Part shown: piece after piece, positions 46,225 to 57,910 of the stretch
How positions within the stretch are numbered: the stretch's first letter is position 1
Layout: each line of letters starts with the position of its first letter
Assembly: GCF_000002425.4 (NCBI RefSeq)
Contig: NC_037267.1
Span: 8,248,198 to 8,312,197, forward strand
Length of the DNA: 64,000 bases
DNA from: Physcomitrium patens
Taxonomy: Eukaryota; Streptophyta; Bryopsida; Funariales; Funariaceae
Direction: 5' to 3'
Notes under the pieces: model-generated
Told to the model about the DNA's origin: nothing
Database searches by the model: none
The model's input: only the letters and a program-made list of their open reading frames with translations
Made by a program: the position numbers and the translations under genes

Positions 46225-48654
46225 ATGGCGGACGTGGACATGGCTGCTGCCGAGGTCGAGACCTTTGCCTTTCAGGCGGAAATCAATCAGTTGCTGAGTT
46301 TGATCATCAACACCTTCTACAGCAACAAGGAGATTTTCCTGCGAGAACTTATCAGCAATTCTTCTGATGTAAGTGCTAGTGCTGACGAAAGTCCCATGCG
46401 GTCTTCTTGTCGGGATTGTAGTGGCCAGTCTATCTGTGTCATGTGCACGCCGATTCTTGGTTGGTGCATTTTATCATGGATTTGTTAGTAAGTTTTCGGG
46501 CGGAAATATGTCCACTACTATATGTTTTTTTTGTCTACCGCTGGAGTTAGGTGATGTAGTGGTTAGATTTGTGGATCACGAATCTTGACGCATGCTGTAG
46601 TGAATGGAATAATTTAGTACATCGGCTTGTAGTTGATGCTTGGAATATATTTAGTGCTTTCTAACAGATTGCTTTGTTACGCGTCGCAGGCCTTAGACAA
46701 GATTCGTTTCGAGTCCTTGACTGATAAAAGCAAGTTGGGTGCTCAGCCCGAGCTCTTTATTCACATTGTTCCTGATAAGGCCAATAACACTTTGAGCATC
46801 ATTGACAGTGGTATTGGAATGACCAAAGCTGACATGGTCAACAATTTAGGAACAATCGCTCGATCTGGAACCAAGGAGTTCATGGAAGCTCTGTCTGCAG
46901 GAGCTGATGTTAGCATGATTGGACAGTTCGGTGTGGGTTTCTATTCTGCATACCTGGTTGCTGAAAAGGTGGTTGTCACCTCGAAACACAATGATGACGA
47001 ACAGTATATGTGGGAGTCTCAGGCCGGAGGGTCCTTCACCATTACTAGAGATACATCGGGTGAACAGCTGGGGCGTGGAACGCACATCAAGTTGTTCCTG
47101 AAGGAGGACCAGTTGGAGTATCTTGAAGAGAGGAGGCTGAAGGACCTGGTGAAGAAGCACTCTGAGTTTATAAGCTACCCCATCTCTCTCTGGACTGAGA
47201 AGACAACAGAGAAGGAGGTTTCGGATGACGAAGACGAAGAGGACAAGAAGGAGGAGGAAGGAAAAATTGAGGAAGTGGATGAATCGAAAGAGAAGAAAAA
47301 GAAGAAAGTGAAGGAGGTTTCTCATGAGTGGGGGCTAATAAACAAACAGAAGCCTATCTGGATGCGCAAGCCCGAGGATGTGACGAAGGAAGAATACGCT
47401 GCATTCTACAAGAGTTTGACGAATGACTGGGAGGAACATTTGGCTGTCAAGCACTTCTCGGTTGAGGGGCAGCTGGAGTTCAAGTCAGTTTTGTTTGTCC
47501 CCAAGAGGGCTCCCTTCGACCTATTTGATTCGAGGAAGAAACAGAACAACATCAAGCTGTATGTGAGGAGGGTGTTCATCATGGACAACTGTGAGGAGTT
47601 GGTTCCCGAGTACCTAGGCTTCGTGAAGGGAGTGGTAGACTCGGAAGATTTGCCATTAAATATTTCTCGTGAGACCCTACAGCAGAGCAAGATTCTGAAG
47701 GTGATTAGGAAGAACTTGGTGAAGAAGTGCTTGGAGATGTTCTCGGAGATTGCAGAGAATAAGGAGGATTACCAGAAGTTCTATGAAGCATTTTCGAAGA
47801 ACTTGAAGTTGGGTATACATGAGGACAGCCAAAACAGGTCAAAGCTGGCTGACTTGCTGAGGTACCACTCAACGAAGAGCGGTGACGAGATGACGAGCCT
47901 GAAGGACTACGTTACTCGGATGAAGGAGGGACAGAAGGACATCTATTACATCACGGGAGAAAGCAAGAAGGCAGTGGAGAACTCGCCGTTCCTGGAGAAG
48001 CTGAAACGAAAGGGATTGGAGGTGCTTTACATGGTGGATGCCATTGATGAGTACGCTGTAGGCCAATTGAAGGAGTACGATGGTAAGAAGTTAGTGTCTG
48101 CTACTAAGGAAGGATTGATGTTGGAGGATACAGAGGAGGAGAAGAAGAAGAAAGAGGAGAAAAAGACCCGGTTTGAGCCGTTATGCAAGACGATCAAGGA
48201 TATCTTAGGAGACAAGGTCGAGAAGGTGGTCGTGTCTGACAGGATCGTGGACTCTCCTTGCGTTCTCGTGACGGGTGAGTACGGATGGACCGCAAACATG
48301 GAGAGAATCATGAAAGCTCAGGCGTTGCGGGACAGCAGCATGTCAAGCTACATGTCATCGAAGAAGACGATGGAGATTAACCCGGACAACCAGATCATGG
48401 AGGAGTTGAGGAAGAGAGCTGAGGTGGACAAGAACGATAAGAGCGTGAAGGACTTGGTTCTGCTGTTGTTCGAGACAGCGTTGTTGACTTCAGGGTTCAG
48501 TTTGGAAGAGCCAAGCACGTTTGGGAACAGGATTCATCGGATGTTGAAGTTGGGGCTCAGCATTGACGATGACGCCACAGATGCCGAAGGCGACGTGCCT
48601 CCGTTGGAAGGCGACGGTGAGGAGGAGGGATCCAAGATGGAGGAAGTGGATTAG
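46225..48654 (+). CDS. HSP90: Cytosolic heat shock protein HSP90
   Basis: Two exons, 46225-46368 and 46690-48654, with GT-AG borders, give 702 residues, normal for cytosolic HSP90. HSP90 is a dimeric ATP-driven chaperone that matures kinases, receptors and resistance proteins. The N-domain opens [20 protein letters not shown] and carries the ATP-lid motifs [14 protein letters not shown] and [16 protein letters not shown] charged linker rich in Glu and Lys follows (about 210-245: [14 protein letters not shown]). The middle domain has the catalytic-arginine region [14 protein letters not shown]. The C-terminus ends MEEVD, the TPR co-chaperone docking signal, which makes it cytosolic and not plastid, mitochondrial or ER. 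There is no signal or transit peptide. The single early intron sits after SNSSD. An in-frame ATG inside the intron at 46633 lets the exon 2 frame run upstream; that is not the true start. Confidence 0.97.
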
Positions 48655-49820
48655 AAAAGTTGATTAGATCTGTGGTTTTCAGATAGTAATTGAGATGACA
48701 CCGTTTTTGGCGGTAGCTGTGGGGTATAAGGATCAGGGGAGTTGGTGGATTCTCTCATCCGCAAGTACATAGTCGCGACAGATAGCTTGGATCAAGTACA
48801 AAGATCTTTCCATGCTTCCATGTGCAGTAATAGTCAAAATATTACATACAGAAATGTACACAAATTTACGCGTTTGCAATCAGAATTACAAGATGAAGCA
48901 GTTTTGCCTCATAGTGTCCCATCGAGTACTTGAACATTGTATAGTGTTCTATAGGCCTCATGTAATCGTCCTTGTACGTCTTCCCGAGTGGTTTATTGTG
49001 TTTTCATTGTAGGTACGAAGTCTTCTTTCTTGCACACGAAAATTATTCAGGTATCAGCTTTGTGGCTCTTGAATCAGTTTACACATGAGGACAAATGAAC
49101 TTTCCATCGATATTGTTCTGAGTGTTATGCAGAATTTCTCAGTAGCAATTTCTGCAGTCGTAAATGTCAAATTCCGAGGCTTTAAACTCTACGAATAGTC
49201 AGCTATGAATACAGTTTCTGTGCAACATTTGGCTATCACCTTGTAGTCTGTAGGGAGGAAGAGTGCGAGAATTCTGTACACAACTCTTAACTTGGTCTTC
49301 TTTACTAGAAATGCAATGACTTCGGGGGTTTGAGCGGAACCCAAAGTGAGCAAGTACGTGGAGAAACTATCCGACGTTCGTAACTAGGATGGTTGATTGT
49401 GTATAGCAGTTTATTCAAATCAAGACTTCGATCATGCTGCGTTTGCCGGTTTCCAACTTAGAACTGTTTCTGCAGCAACTCTCTCCTTTCCTATACTCGT
49501 AATATTGTTTATTTCATGTTATACCTTACTAAATTTTAAATTGAATATGTGAAAAAATTCAATCCATTTCAAACTTGGGAACAAAATATAATGGAAAAAT
49601 TCTCAACCTAATGGATGGTAATTTATTGGATACAAATTTGGAAGAATTTCTAACAAAGTATAATTAGATGGTTTTCTATTCCAACTAGTCATACAAGAGT
49701 AGTTTTGAGATATTCAATTCTTAAGTTACTGTAAGCTTAAGATTATGACACATCAAACTGATTTGCTAAATTAATATAATTATTATATCTAGATTAAAAT
49801 AATACAAGAAAAAAAAATCA

Positions 49821-49857
<37 letters not shown>

Positions 49858-50307
49858 GACTTGTACAAAGAAATTATCTTTAATATAAATTTGAGTTGTT
49901 AATGTGTTGACTACAATCATAAAAGATTCTAATGTTTTTGCAAAATATACAATTTTTAGAATACTTAAACCTAACAAAATTTTAATAGAAATCTTACCTT
50001 ATGCAAAGTGGCTTTTGGTGTTGAAGGTATTGTTAGTCTTTTTGCTACATAAGCTATGTTTTTTTTTTTTTTTTTTTTTTTTTCCATAATAATTTAATAT
50101 AAGCTATATAATTTAAAATATTTTTAAAAATTATTTATTCAATACATGCTCAAACTAGAATAGTCTTGTCACATGAATATAAATCCTAAAATTGTTGTGG
50201 TCCCATTTGCACAAAGTTTTGTAAAGACCATAAAAACATCATCATTTCTCAACACCTTAGACACAAATGATGCTTATATGCACGTACATACATACCTCCA
50301 CATTTAC
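48655..50307. other. HSP90 3' region and AT-rich spacer
   Basis: The first few hundred bases are GC-moderate and probably include the HSP90 3' untranslated region. From about 49500 the DNA is AT-rich with a TA repeat (about 49823-49852) and a pure T run. No gene seen. Confidence 0.5.
50059..50083. repeat. Poly-T run of 25
   Basis: An uninterrupted T run about 225 bp upstream of element B. It could be a simple mononucleotide repeat or the poly-A tail trace of a minus-strand retroposed sequence; no retroposed gene was found next to it. Confidence 0.85.
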
Positions 50308-50806
50308 TATAACAGGGTATAGAAAAGATAATTATATAAATAATTAGAACCAAAGAAGTTTCTAGAAATGGAATTAGATTAGTAAAAGAAGTAGGATCCA
50401 CCATGGAACATTTTAGAAGAGTTTAGGGCGGTTATTTAGGTAGAGTCCACCATAGAACCTTCTAAAAACGAATTTAAGGTAGTTATCTAGGTGGGGCCCA
50501 TCACTTAGGAATACTTAAGAAAGTCCAAGGTAGTAGGACAAGGTATAAATAGGACTAGCAAGGGCCTTTTGGGGCATTTGGTTATGTATAGCTTCAAACC
50601 TTTTTTCTTAATAAAGTTTGGTTTTGCATCCTTGTATTCAGTTTTGTTCTATTCTGATTTCGTCTCCTTATTTGTCTTTCATGTCCTACTTTGTGTAATT
50701 CCCTTCAGTTTAGTTCTAATCTATTTTGTCTTATTTTGTGATAAGATTTTATATTATTGTGGAATAGAAGGATCTTGGGTTTTTGAGATAGTGTGGTCCT
50801 GTTTCA
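50308..50806 (+). repeat. 5' LTR of element B
   Basis: 499 bp, starting TATAACAGGG and ending GTTTCA. It contains a likely TATA region (GGTATAAATAGGAC near 50541-50554) and a polyadenylation-like AATAAAG near 50609. Target duplication TTTAC lies directly to the left. Confidence 0.88.
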
Positions 50807-50819
50807 TTGATAACAAAGC
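50807..50819 (+). other. Candidate primer binding site of element B
   Basis: Directly after the LTR the sequence reads TTGATAACAAAGC. This matches the usual initiator-tRNA-Met site TTGGTATCAGAGC at 10 of 13 positions. Confidence 0.6.
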
Positions 50820-50984
50820 GAGAGTTAGACTATTTATTTTTGGTAGCATATCAATAATCATCATATAGTCTAAGGTCAGTTTTTGTGGTCACATTGGATA
50901 TTGTGTTGAGGCTACTATAAGCTACTCTTAAAAAGTAAATCGGGAAGTGAAAAGATATTATAATAGTAGAGTTCAATAGAAAAT

Positions 50985-51800
50985 TTCAGTATGGGAGATA
51001 TGGCAAAGCAATCCCAAATGGAGGCTAAAATACAACACCTCTTAGGCTAGATAGCTACTTTGCAAGGACAAATAGAAGCCTCGAAGATAAGAAAGTCGAC
51101 ATCTAATAGGTTGAAATTGAGTAAGTCTAATACATACTGTGGAACTTCAAGACAAGAAGATGTATGTCAATGGTTCTTCAACATGCAACAATATCTCTAA
51201 CTATCCGAGGCAAATACCAATGAAGGAATTATATATACAGCCAACTATTTAAGGGATGTGGTATCCATTTGGTAGTAACATTGACTTCAAAGCTATGGAG
51301 CTCAAGGTGGATTTTGTGATTGGAAGGAGTTTGAGACCAAGTTTAAGAATCAATTTCAGCCTATCAATGCACAAAAGATAGCATACGATTAATTAGAAAA
51401 TCTTATATAAGCTAGGTTAATGCAAGATTATGTCTCTCAATTCAAGTTCTAATATTTCCAAATTGGCAATATTTTAGAGGCAGAGATGATGGATCGAGTC
51501 CTGTAAGGTTTGAAACATGAAGTCCAGCGAGAGGTGGAGCTAAAGGATCCATAAACATTCGAAGATGCAATTTGGATTGTAAAGAAGGTCAATGCTATAG
51601 ATTTTAAAAATCATGGAGCACAACCTATAACACGAAGTCTTATGCCGATATCTAATATTATAGTACAACAACCAATGCCAATAGAGATTGATACTTTATA
51701 AAAATCATAGATACGACAAAGATGACAAATATTGGTACAAAAAAGATTGTGTTTCTATTGATGGGAGCTAGGCCATTAGATCAGAGGTTACCCTAAACGT
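50985..51800 (+). pseudogene. Broken gag of element B
   Basis: Similar to the interrupted gag at 33750-34059 plus 40500-42370. Short plus-strand pieces recall retrotransposon gag (for example a run ending KELYIQPTI then a stop), but the frame holds many stops. Its identity rests on position between primer binding site and protease and on the repeat copy. Confidence 0.6.
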
Positions 51801-51974
51801 CCAAGTACAAGTACCAACAAGACAAGGCGGTTCACAATCTCAAACTCACCAAGCCGATAATGAATTAGAACAAGAAAATGAGGCTCTCTAATAAAGGCAT
51901 CAAGAGGCCAATATTGGGAGTAGCTATTGTCTCTCAGAGACAAATGGCATAACCTCGGACAACTATAAAAAGAA

Positions 51975-54900
51975 TTGACTAGTGCATCTAACAAGACTAT
52001 TAAGAAATCAACCATGTCAAGTACCTATAGATTGTGGCTCTACAAAAAATTACATCATAATTAAAATCGCCAATTGGCTTAGAATTAAAACCAAGGAAAT
52101 CAAGGGAGGAAGTATATACCTTGCAGATGATCAAGAGAACATATTGAGTGAGACAAATGAAGAAGAAACCTTGAGATTGACAAACACATATGCCTTAAGA
52201 AAAAGATTCAAGGTGACAAAGCTAAGATATGGTGTTATCTTTAGGATGCCATGGCTAGAGATGGGAAATAAAAAAAATTGATTAGGTAGTAAAGATAATC
52301 TTTTTTAAAGATGGAGGATGCAAGGTAGCTCTTTGCACTTCCACATCAAGTGAAGAAATAAGACAACGTGCAACCAAAGACTTACTTATAGGGACGACTT
52401 TTATGAAGAAGCAATTATAACATAAGCAACCGGTATATATGGTGGTTCCAAACCTCGTATAAGTGGTAGGAAAGACAACCAAAAGGATAGAACAGGCAGA
52501 GCAACTTATACAGAAATATGATGAGGTCTTTCCAACTGAACTACCTAATGACATACTTCGTGATCGAGGTGCCTTCTTTCAAATAGGACTATTGCTTGGA
52601 GTCAAACCAGCAAGTCAATTAATTTATTACCTAACATCAAAAGAACTTGAAGAACTACGAAAGACATTGGACAAACTCTTGAAGAAAGGCCTCATTTGAG
52701 AAAATACATCACTATGGGGAGCACATGTACTTATTGCACGTAAGAATGATGGTGGACTTTGCCTTTGCATTAACTATTGAGGTCTCAATAAGCAGATTGT
52801 TAAAAATGCATATCCACTTCTATGTGTGGATGATGTTTTTCACTAACTTTGAGATACGACCATCTTTAATAAATTGGATCTTTAGAGCAGCTATTGACAA
52901 ACACCTATTGCAAGAAAGGATGCGGAAAAGACAGTGTTTTGTATGAGCCATGGACATTTTGAATAGCTAGTTTTACCCTTTGGTCTCACCAATGCTCTAG
53001 CCTCTTTCATGAGTTACATAAAAAGATTGTTTTAAGACCTTTTAGACAAGTATGTAGTGGTCTTCATTGATGATATCCTAATATATAGTAAAATCTTTGA
53101 AAAGTATGAGCAACACCTACGAGAGGTGCTACGTTGGCTGCAAGATAGTCGCTTCTATTGTAAGCAATCAAAATATGAACTTTGGAAGTTGAAAATCAAT
53201 TTTTCGGGGCATGTGGTGTCTTCCAAAGGTATTCATATAGAACAAGATAAGGTGAAAGCAGTGGAGGATTAGCCAACCTCCAACGATGCTTCTGAAGTTT
53301 GCTAATTTTTAGGCCTTATTGGATACTACCATCGTTTTGTTCAATGATTTGCTCATATTTCCACCTTAGTGACAAACCTATTGGAGAAAGATGTCATGTT
53401 TAAATAGAAACTAGAGCAACAAAACACCTTTGATAAGTTGAAAGAAGTACTCATTACTGCTTTAATATTGCAACCATATGATTATAATTTCCCTTTTATG
53501 CTTGACATTGATGCTTTCAACTTTGCTATTGAAGTAGTCCTTCAATAAGATTTTAATAGAGGCCTTCAACTTATAGCATATAAATTACGCAAGCTCAGAA
53601 GGACAGAGTGCAATTACTCTGCATGTGATCGAGAAAAATTAGTAATTATACACACCATAAAGGTGTGATGATACTATCTATTGAGAAAGCCAATGGTTGT
53701 TTGGACTGACCATTGATCGTTACTGTATAAATTATATTTGGAGAACATGAAATCGTAGCAACATCATTGAAAAGAACAATTAGAGCTTTTTGATATCCAA
53801 CTTGAGTATATGCAAGGGCAACAACTTATTGTACTAGATAATTTACTATGGAGACCAGATTTAAAGGACAAATTGAAAGACAAGGTACAAGTCAATACTA
53901 TTAGTAGTATTATTTCATATCTAACTAAAGAGGTAGAATAGAAGGAAGCTATGCAACACGATGCTCATTTCAAGATAGTTAGCAATTGACTGAAGATGGA
54001 TGATATACAATATCAAGATTACACTCTTTGTGATAGCTTGCTCTATTTTAAGAAGAAAATTTATATACCCAATAATACTAAACTCCAAATGCACATATTT
54101 CAAGAGAGACATGACATCCCAATATCTGGACATATGGGACAAGAGAAGACCTTAGAGCAGATCTAAATGACATGATTTTGGACAAGTTCGGATTATAATG
54201 TTTGAGTCTTTGTATGCTCTTGTAAGTCATGTCAACATAACAAAATATACAATGCAATGTCTCTTAGACTATTACAGCCAATTCCACTATCTACAACATG
54301 TTGAGAGCAAGTGACTATGGATCTCATTACTTTTTGCCACAGATACCTCATAGTCATATTCCAATTGCCATCTTTGTGGATCAATTCTTAAAGCAACTTC
54401 ACTCAGTCGTGATGCGCTTGGATATTTATGCTCCAATGTTTGCACAAGTCTCTTTTGATACCATCTTTCATCACCATGGAGTACTTCATGTCATCATTTG
54501 AGATAAGGATCCATGCTTCACAAGAAGTTTTTGATAAGTCTTATTTAAGCTATTAGATACACAACTTGCCATGTCTACAACCTTCCATTACCAAACAAAT
54601 GGACAAATAGAGCATATAAATCAAACCTTGAGAGATATGTTATAAGCATTTGTGGCAATTCATCATAATGATTGGGATGAATATTTGATGCTCTTGGAAT
54701 TTACTTATAATGATAGTATTCATGCAAGTAATAGTCATTCACTATTTTTCTTTAATACTAGTCAATATCCAATCATGCCAGCAATTCTCCATCGTCCCAT
54801 CGATACTAACAATCCAACAATAGAGAAATTTATACAACAACTTAGAATGGCCTTATAAGAAGCATGACACCACCTTTTTACTATACAGAATCAATAGAAG

Positions 54901-55398
54901 TAATATGCGGATAACCATTGGCAACAAAAGATCTTTCTAGAAGGCAATCAAGTGTTACTCTCCAATGCTAACTCGACACTTACTACATCAACCCAAATCC
55001 ATAAACTAATACCTTGGTGGCTTAGACCTTTCCGCATTTTTGTAGTGATTTTTGATGTTGCATATTGCCTCGAGCTTCTGCCACATATTTGGATCCATCC
55101 AGTCTTCCATATTTTGCAAGTGAAGGAATTTCATATCGAGCCAAAGCGCTTTCCATAACGATACCAATCACCACCACCAGTAGTTGTAGTTGATGACCAA
55201 CAAGAATATAAAGTGGACAGCATTTTGGAGCATCGCTACCTTTGTTGTGGCACTAGACGTCCACAACTTCAATACAAATTTTTTTCGAAAAGTTATCCCA
55301 TTCATGATATAACATCAAAACTTGTACAAAATCTCACCTATTACCAACAAGCAATTCGAAGATACCATTGGGAGCAAAACAAAGATGTTCCACATTAA
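51975..55398 (+). pseudogene. Broken pol of element B (PR-RT-RNase H-IN-chromodomain)
   Basis: Plus-strand domains in order. Protease: PIDCGSTKNYI, close to the DSGST active site with Ser changed to Cys, at about 52010-52100. Reverse transcriptase: LTSKELEELRKTLDKLLKKG (52463-52699) and VVFIDDILIYSK with the catalytic DD, then FSGHVVSSKGI (53057-53272). RNase H region at about 53400-53720. Integrase core remnants at about 54300-54860 (MAIHHNDWDEYLMLLEFTYN). GPF/Y-like motif WWLRPFRI followed by WIHPVFHILQVKEF (about 54952-55158). Chromodomain-like YKVDSILEHRYLCCG at about 55209-55300. Stops and shifts break every segment. Confidence 0.85.
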
Positions 55399-55413
55399 TA
55401 GAAGGGGATTAAT
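55399..55413 (+). other. Polypurine tract of element B
   Basis: AGAAGGGGATTAAT just before the 3' LTR is the expected plus-strand primer site of an LTR retrotransposon. Confidence 0.6.
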
Positions 55414-55901
55414 TATAATATGGTATAAAAAAGATAATTATATAGATAGTTAAAACCATGGAAGTTTCTAGAATTGAGATTAGGTTAGTAGATCAGATAG
55501 GATCCACCATAGAACATTCTAGAAGTATTTAAGGTAATTATTTAGGTAGGGTCTACCATAGAACCTTCTAAAAAGGAGTTTAAAGTAGTTATCTAGGTTG
55601 ATCCATGACTTAAGGATATTCTAGAAAGTTGAGGGTGGTAGGATAAGTTATAAATAAGACTGACTAAGGCCTTCTAGGATATTTGGTCAAGTATGGCTTT
55701 AGACATTTTTTCTTAATAAAGTTTGGTTTTACATCTTTTTGTTCAGTTTTTTTCAGTTTTATTTCCATCTGCTCAGTTGTCTTTCATGTCCTATTCTATG
55801 TAGTTTTATTTAATTCTATTTTGTCATATTTTGTGACAAGATTTTATGTTGTTGTCGAATAGAAGGATCTTGGGTTCTTGAGATAGTCTAGTCTTGTTTC
55901 A
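55414..55901 (+). repeat. 3' LTR of element B
   Basis: 488 bp, similar along its length to 50308-50806 but with many single-base differences. Starts TATAATATGG, ends GTTTCA; target duplication TTTAC follows at 55902-55906. Confidence 0.88.
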
Positions 55902-55914
55902 TTTACAAACATAT

Positions 55915-56220
55915 ATAAATGGCTCAAGCTACAAGCACACCCCAAATTTTTATATACACATCCATTTTGCCTATATACACATTCAATGCTTCTTATTGGT
56001 TGATCCAAATCATTCTTTCATGTTCCCCTCACAGCTCTTGGACTTCTCCCTCCTCTTCCTTCTTTTGTGTTCCCTTGCAGGTCTCGGACTTCTTTCCCCT
56101 CTTCCTTATCCCAGCCCAGATTCTACTCGTCTCTTTTCTTGTGAGCTACTGGACAAAAAATTTGGGAAATTTTGGATTAACCAATCAGAGGTATTTGGGG
56201 TGTGCTTGTAGCTTATAAAT
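55915..56220. mobile_element. MITE-like element with 22-bp terminal inverted repeats
   Basis: 55926-55947 and 56193-56214 are exact 22-bp inverted repeats (core CTACAAGCACACCCCAAAT). A second inner pair follows (ATTGGTTGATCCAAA on the left, its near complement near 56171-56185). ATAAAT occurs outside both ends (55915-55920 and 56215-56220), with five extra bases GGCTC on the left. No transposase is encoded; the open frames inside are incidental. Superfamily not determined. Confidence 0.7.
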
Positions 56221-57910
56221 ATGTCTATCTATCTCTATATAATTGAAGTTGTATGTGTGTATGTGTATACAAATCTTCAACAATGGTTTTCCACTGTTCT
56301 AGAATTGGAACAATTGCAGGAAATCCATGGACAAGGGCTGGAAAAATTCCCAGTGTGTAACATCTGCTCTCTCTCAGAGCAACGGGCCAGCTGCCGCTGC
56401 TGAAGTAATGCACATCCTTGCTAGACTGTGTCTGATGAAACTCTTACTGTTGCCTCTCCTGAGAAGCTGCTATCTCTCTCTCTCTCTCTCAATATCTGCT
56501 TGTCACGCCGTTTGACTCTCGAAATGATGAGCGCAGGTTTTGAGTGGTTAGTTTGGGTCCACTCGCACGAGGTTTATGAGCCTGGATAAGAAGAGTGTGA
56601 AGCTGAAGACCCTGGAAGTCCTCACTTGCAGGCTCCGATGCCTTGGTCCCCAGTTAGCCTAACTCGTGATTATGTTCTTGTGAGCCCACATTTTTGCACC
56701 CGAGTACCACTCTAACAGCTCCCAGAAGTAACTTGAGTGCACAGGTTTAAGATTTTTCTGCAGAAGGCTCAGCATGGAGCTGGGCATCATGAGAAGTTAT
56801 CAAATACGGGCTATGAATCACTTCATAATTGGACTTGATAGAACTCTGCCGCCGGAGTTTCACCTCCACCATTGAAAAGTTTGCGCATTCACAGTGCACC
56901 CGCAAGTAGCATACTTTTTTGTGAGAACTAGCGTGTGACTCATGCTTGTTGGATCCGTTATAATGGCGCAAACCTGCCTGTTTAGTGGGCCGCCAGTTAC
57001 CACAAGGACGCATTTTTTGATCCAATGTTTCACTATCAGGACGGAATAACCCATTTTTTCTGATATCGTGCTGTTTGTTGAATAGGTAAGTGAGACAGGG
57101 AAAAATGAGTCCGCGACTCTTTCAGCATGGCTAGGATGTTTTTGCACCCATGTTAGAGCAGGCATACTCTGGATCCTCAGATACAGGTTTGCCGTCGTTG
57201 CAGTCAAAGTCCACGCTCAACAAAGTGTTCACCGCGTACATGGCATGTTTGTTCGATCTGCTCAATCTTCTATCAAGCCCGCAGATGTTATGAGAGCATC
57301 ACCACTGTATTGTGCGAAATCTTTCATCAGAAGCAACACAGATCCATTCCCTGATCCATTTTCTCATCGATTCCAACTGAAGCTCTAAGCTTCGGATCCT
57401 GTTTGTGTGCACTATTTCTATGATGCACTTTCCACACACCAAAAGTAGGCATTATCCTACATGCTTGAATTGAAGACAGTGAGGTCAGAGCCAAGTCGGC
57501 GTTTCCTTCACCATCCCTGCAGCTACTTCTCGCCGACAATGGCGACCCAATCACTGCATCACACAAATCTTTGCATTCTTATTCATGATCCTACAGAGCA
57601 ACATTCTCACACATGGGTTACAAAACGTCCCAGGCAATAGAGAAATGCAATGTAACTCCGTTTCTGTGTTGCAGAAAACGATGCTTGTGAGACACATCAA
57701 GGGGGAGATGTGGCACACTATTTGATATATGTTATTCAACCTGAAAATCCATCAAAGTTGTCCATCATTGTTGCATGTCTGTACTGCATGTCAAGGCAAG
57801 GCTTCATGTAAAACCCACGTCAGCAGCTGTGCTGAAGTGTTGACATTGTGTCGGTCGAGTGAAACCAAACCAGAAGCGGCTGCTAATTATGGTTCCTATG
57901 GAATCTTTTA
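56221..57910. other. GC-normal island without a recognised gene
   Basis: Composition here resembles the genic parts of the window. Several open frames exist on both strands (for example 56860-57207 minus, 57327-57566 minus), but none carries a domain I recognise and I could not chain them by splice sites. A CT microsatellite lies near 56470-56490. A decayed gene or an unrecognised non-coding gene is possible. Confidence 0.35.

Larger units (their letters stand above)
50308..55901 (+). mobile_element. Ty3/gypsy chromovirus B, both LTRs present
   Basis: Element of 5.6 kb on the plus strand with LTRs at 50308-50806 and 55414-55901 and target duplication TTTAC (50303-50307 and 55902-55906). Order is LTR, primer binding site, gag, protease, RT, RNase H, integrase, chromodomain-like tail, polypurine tract, LTR. 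Both LTRs begin TATAA rather than TG and end TTTCA. The coding part carries many stops and shifts, so the element is inactive. It differs clearly from the A family in LTR and gag. Confidence 0.92.

Noticed and set aside
50059..50083. Poly-T as the tail of a processed retrogene
   Set aside because: No adjacent coding remnant or target duplication could be identified.
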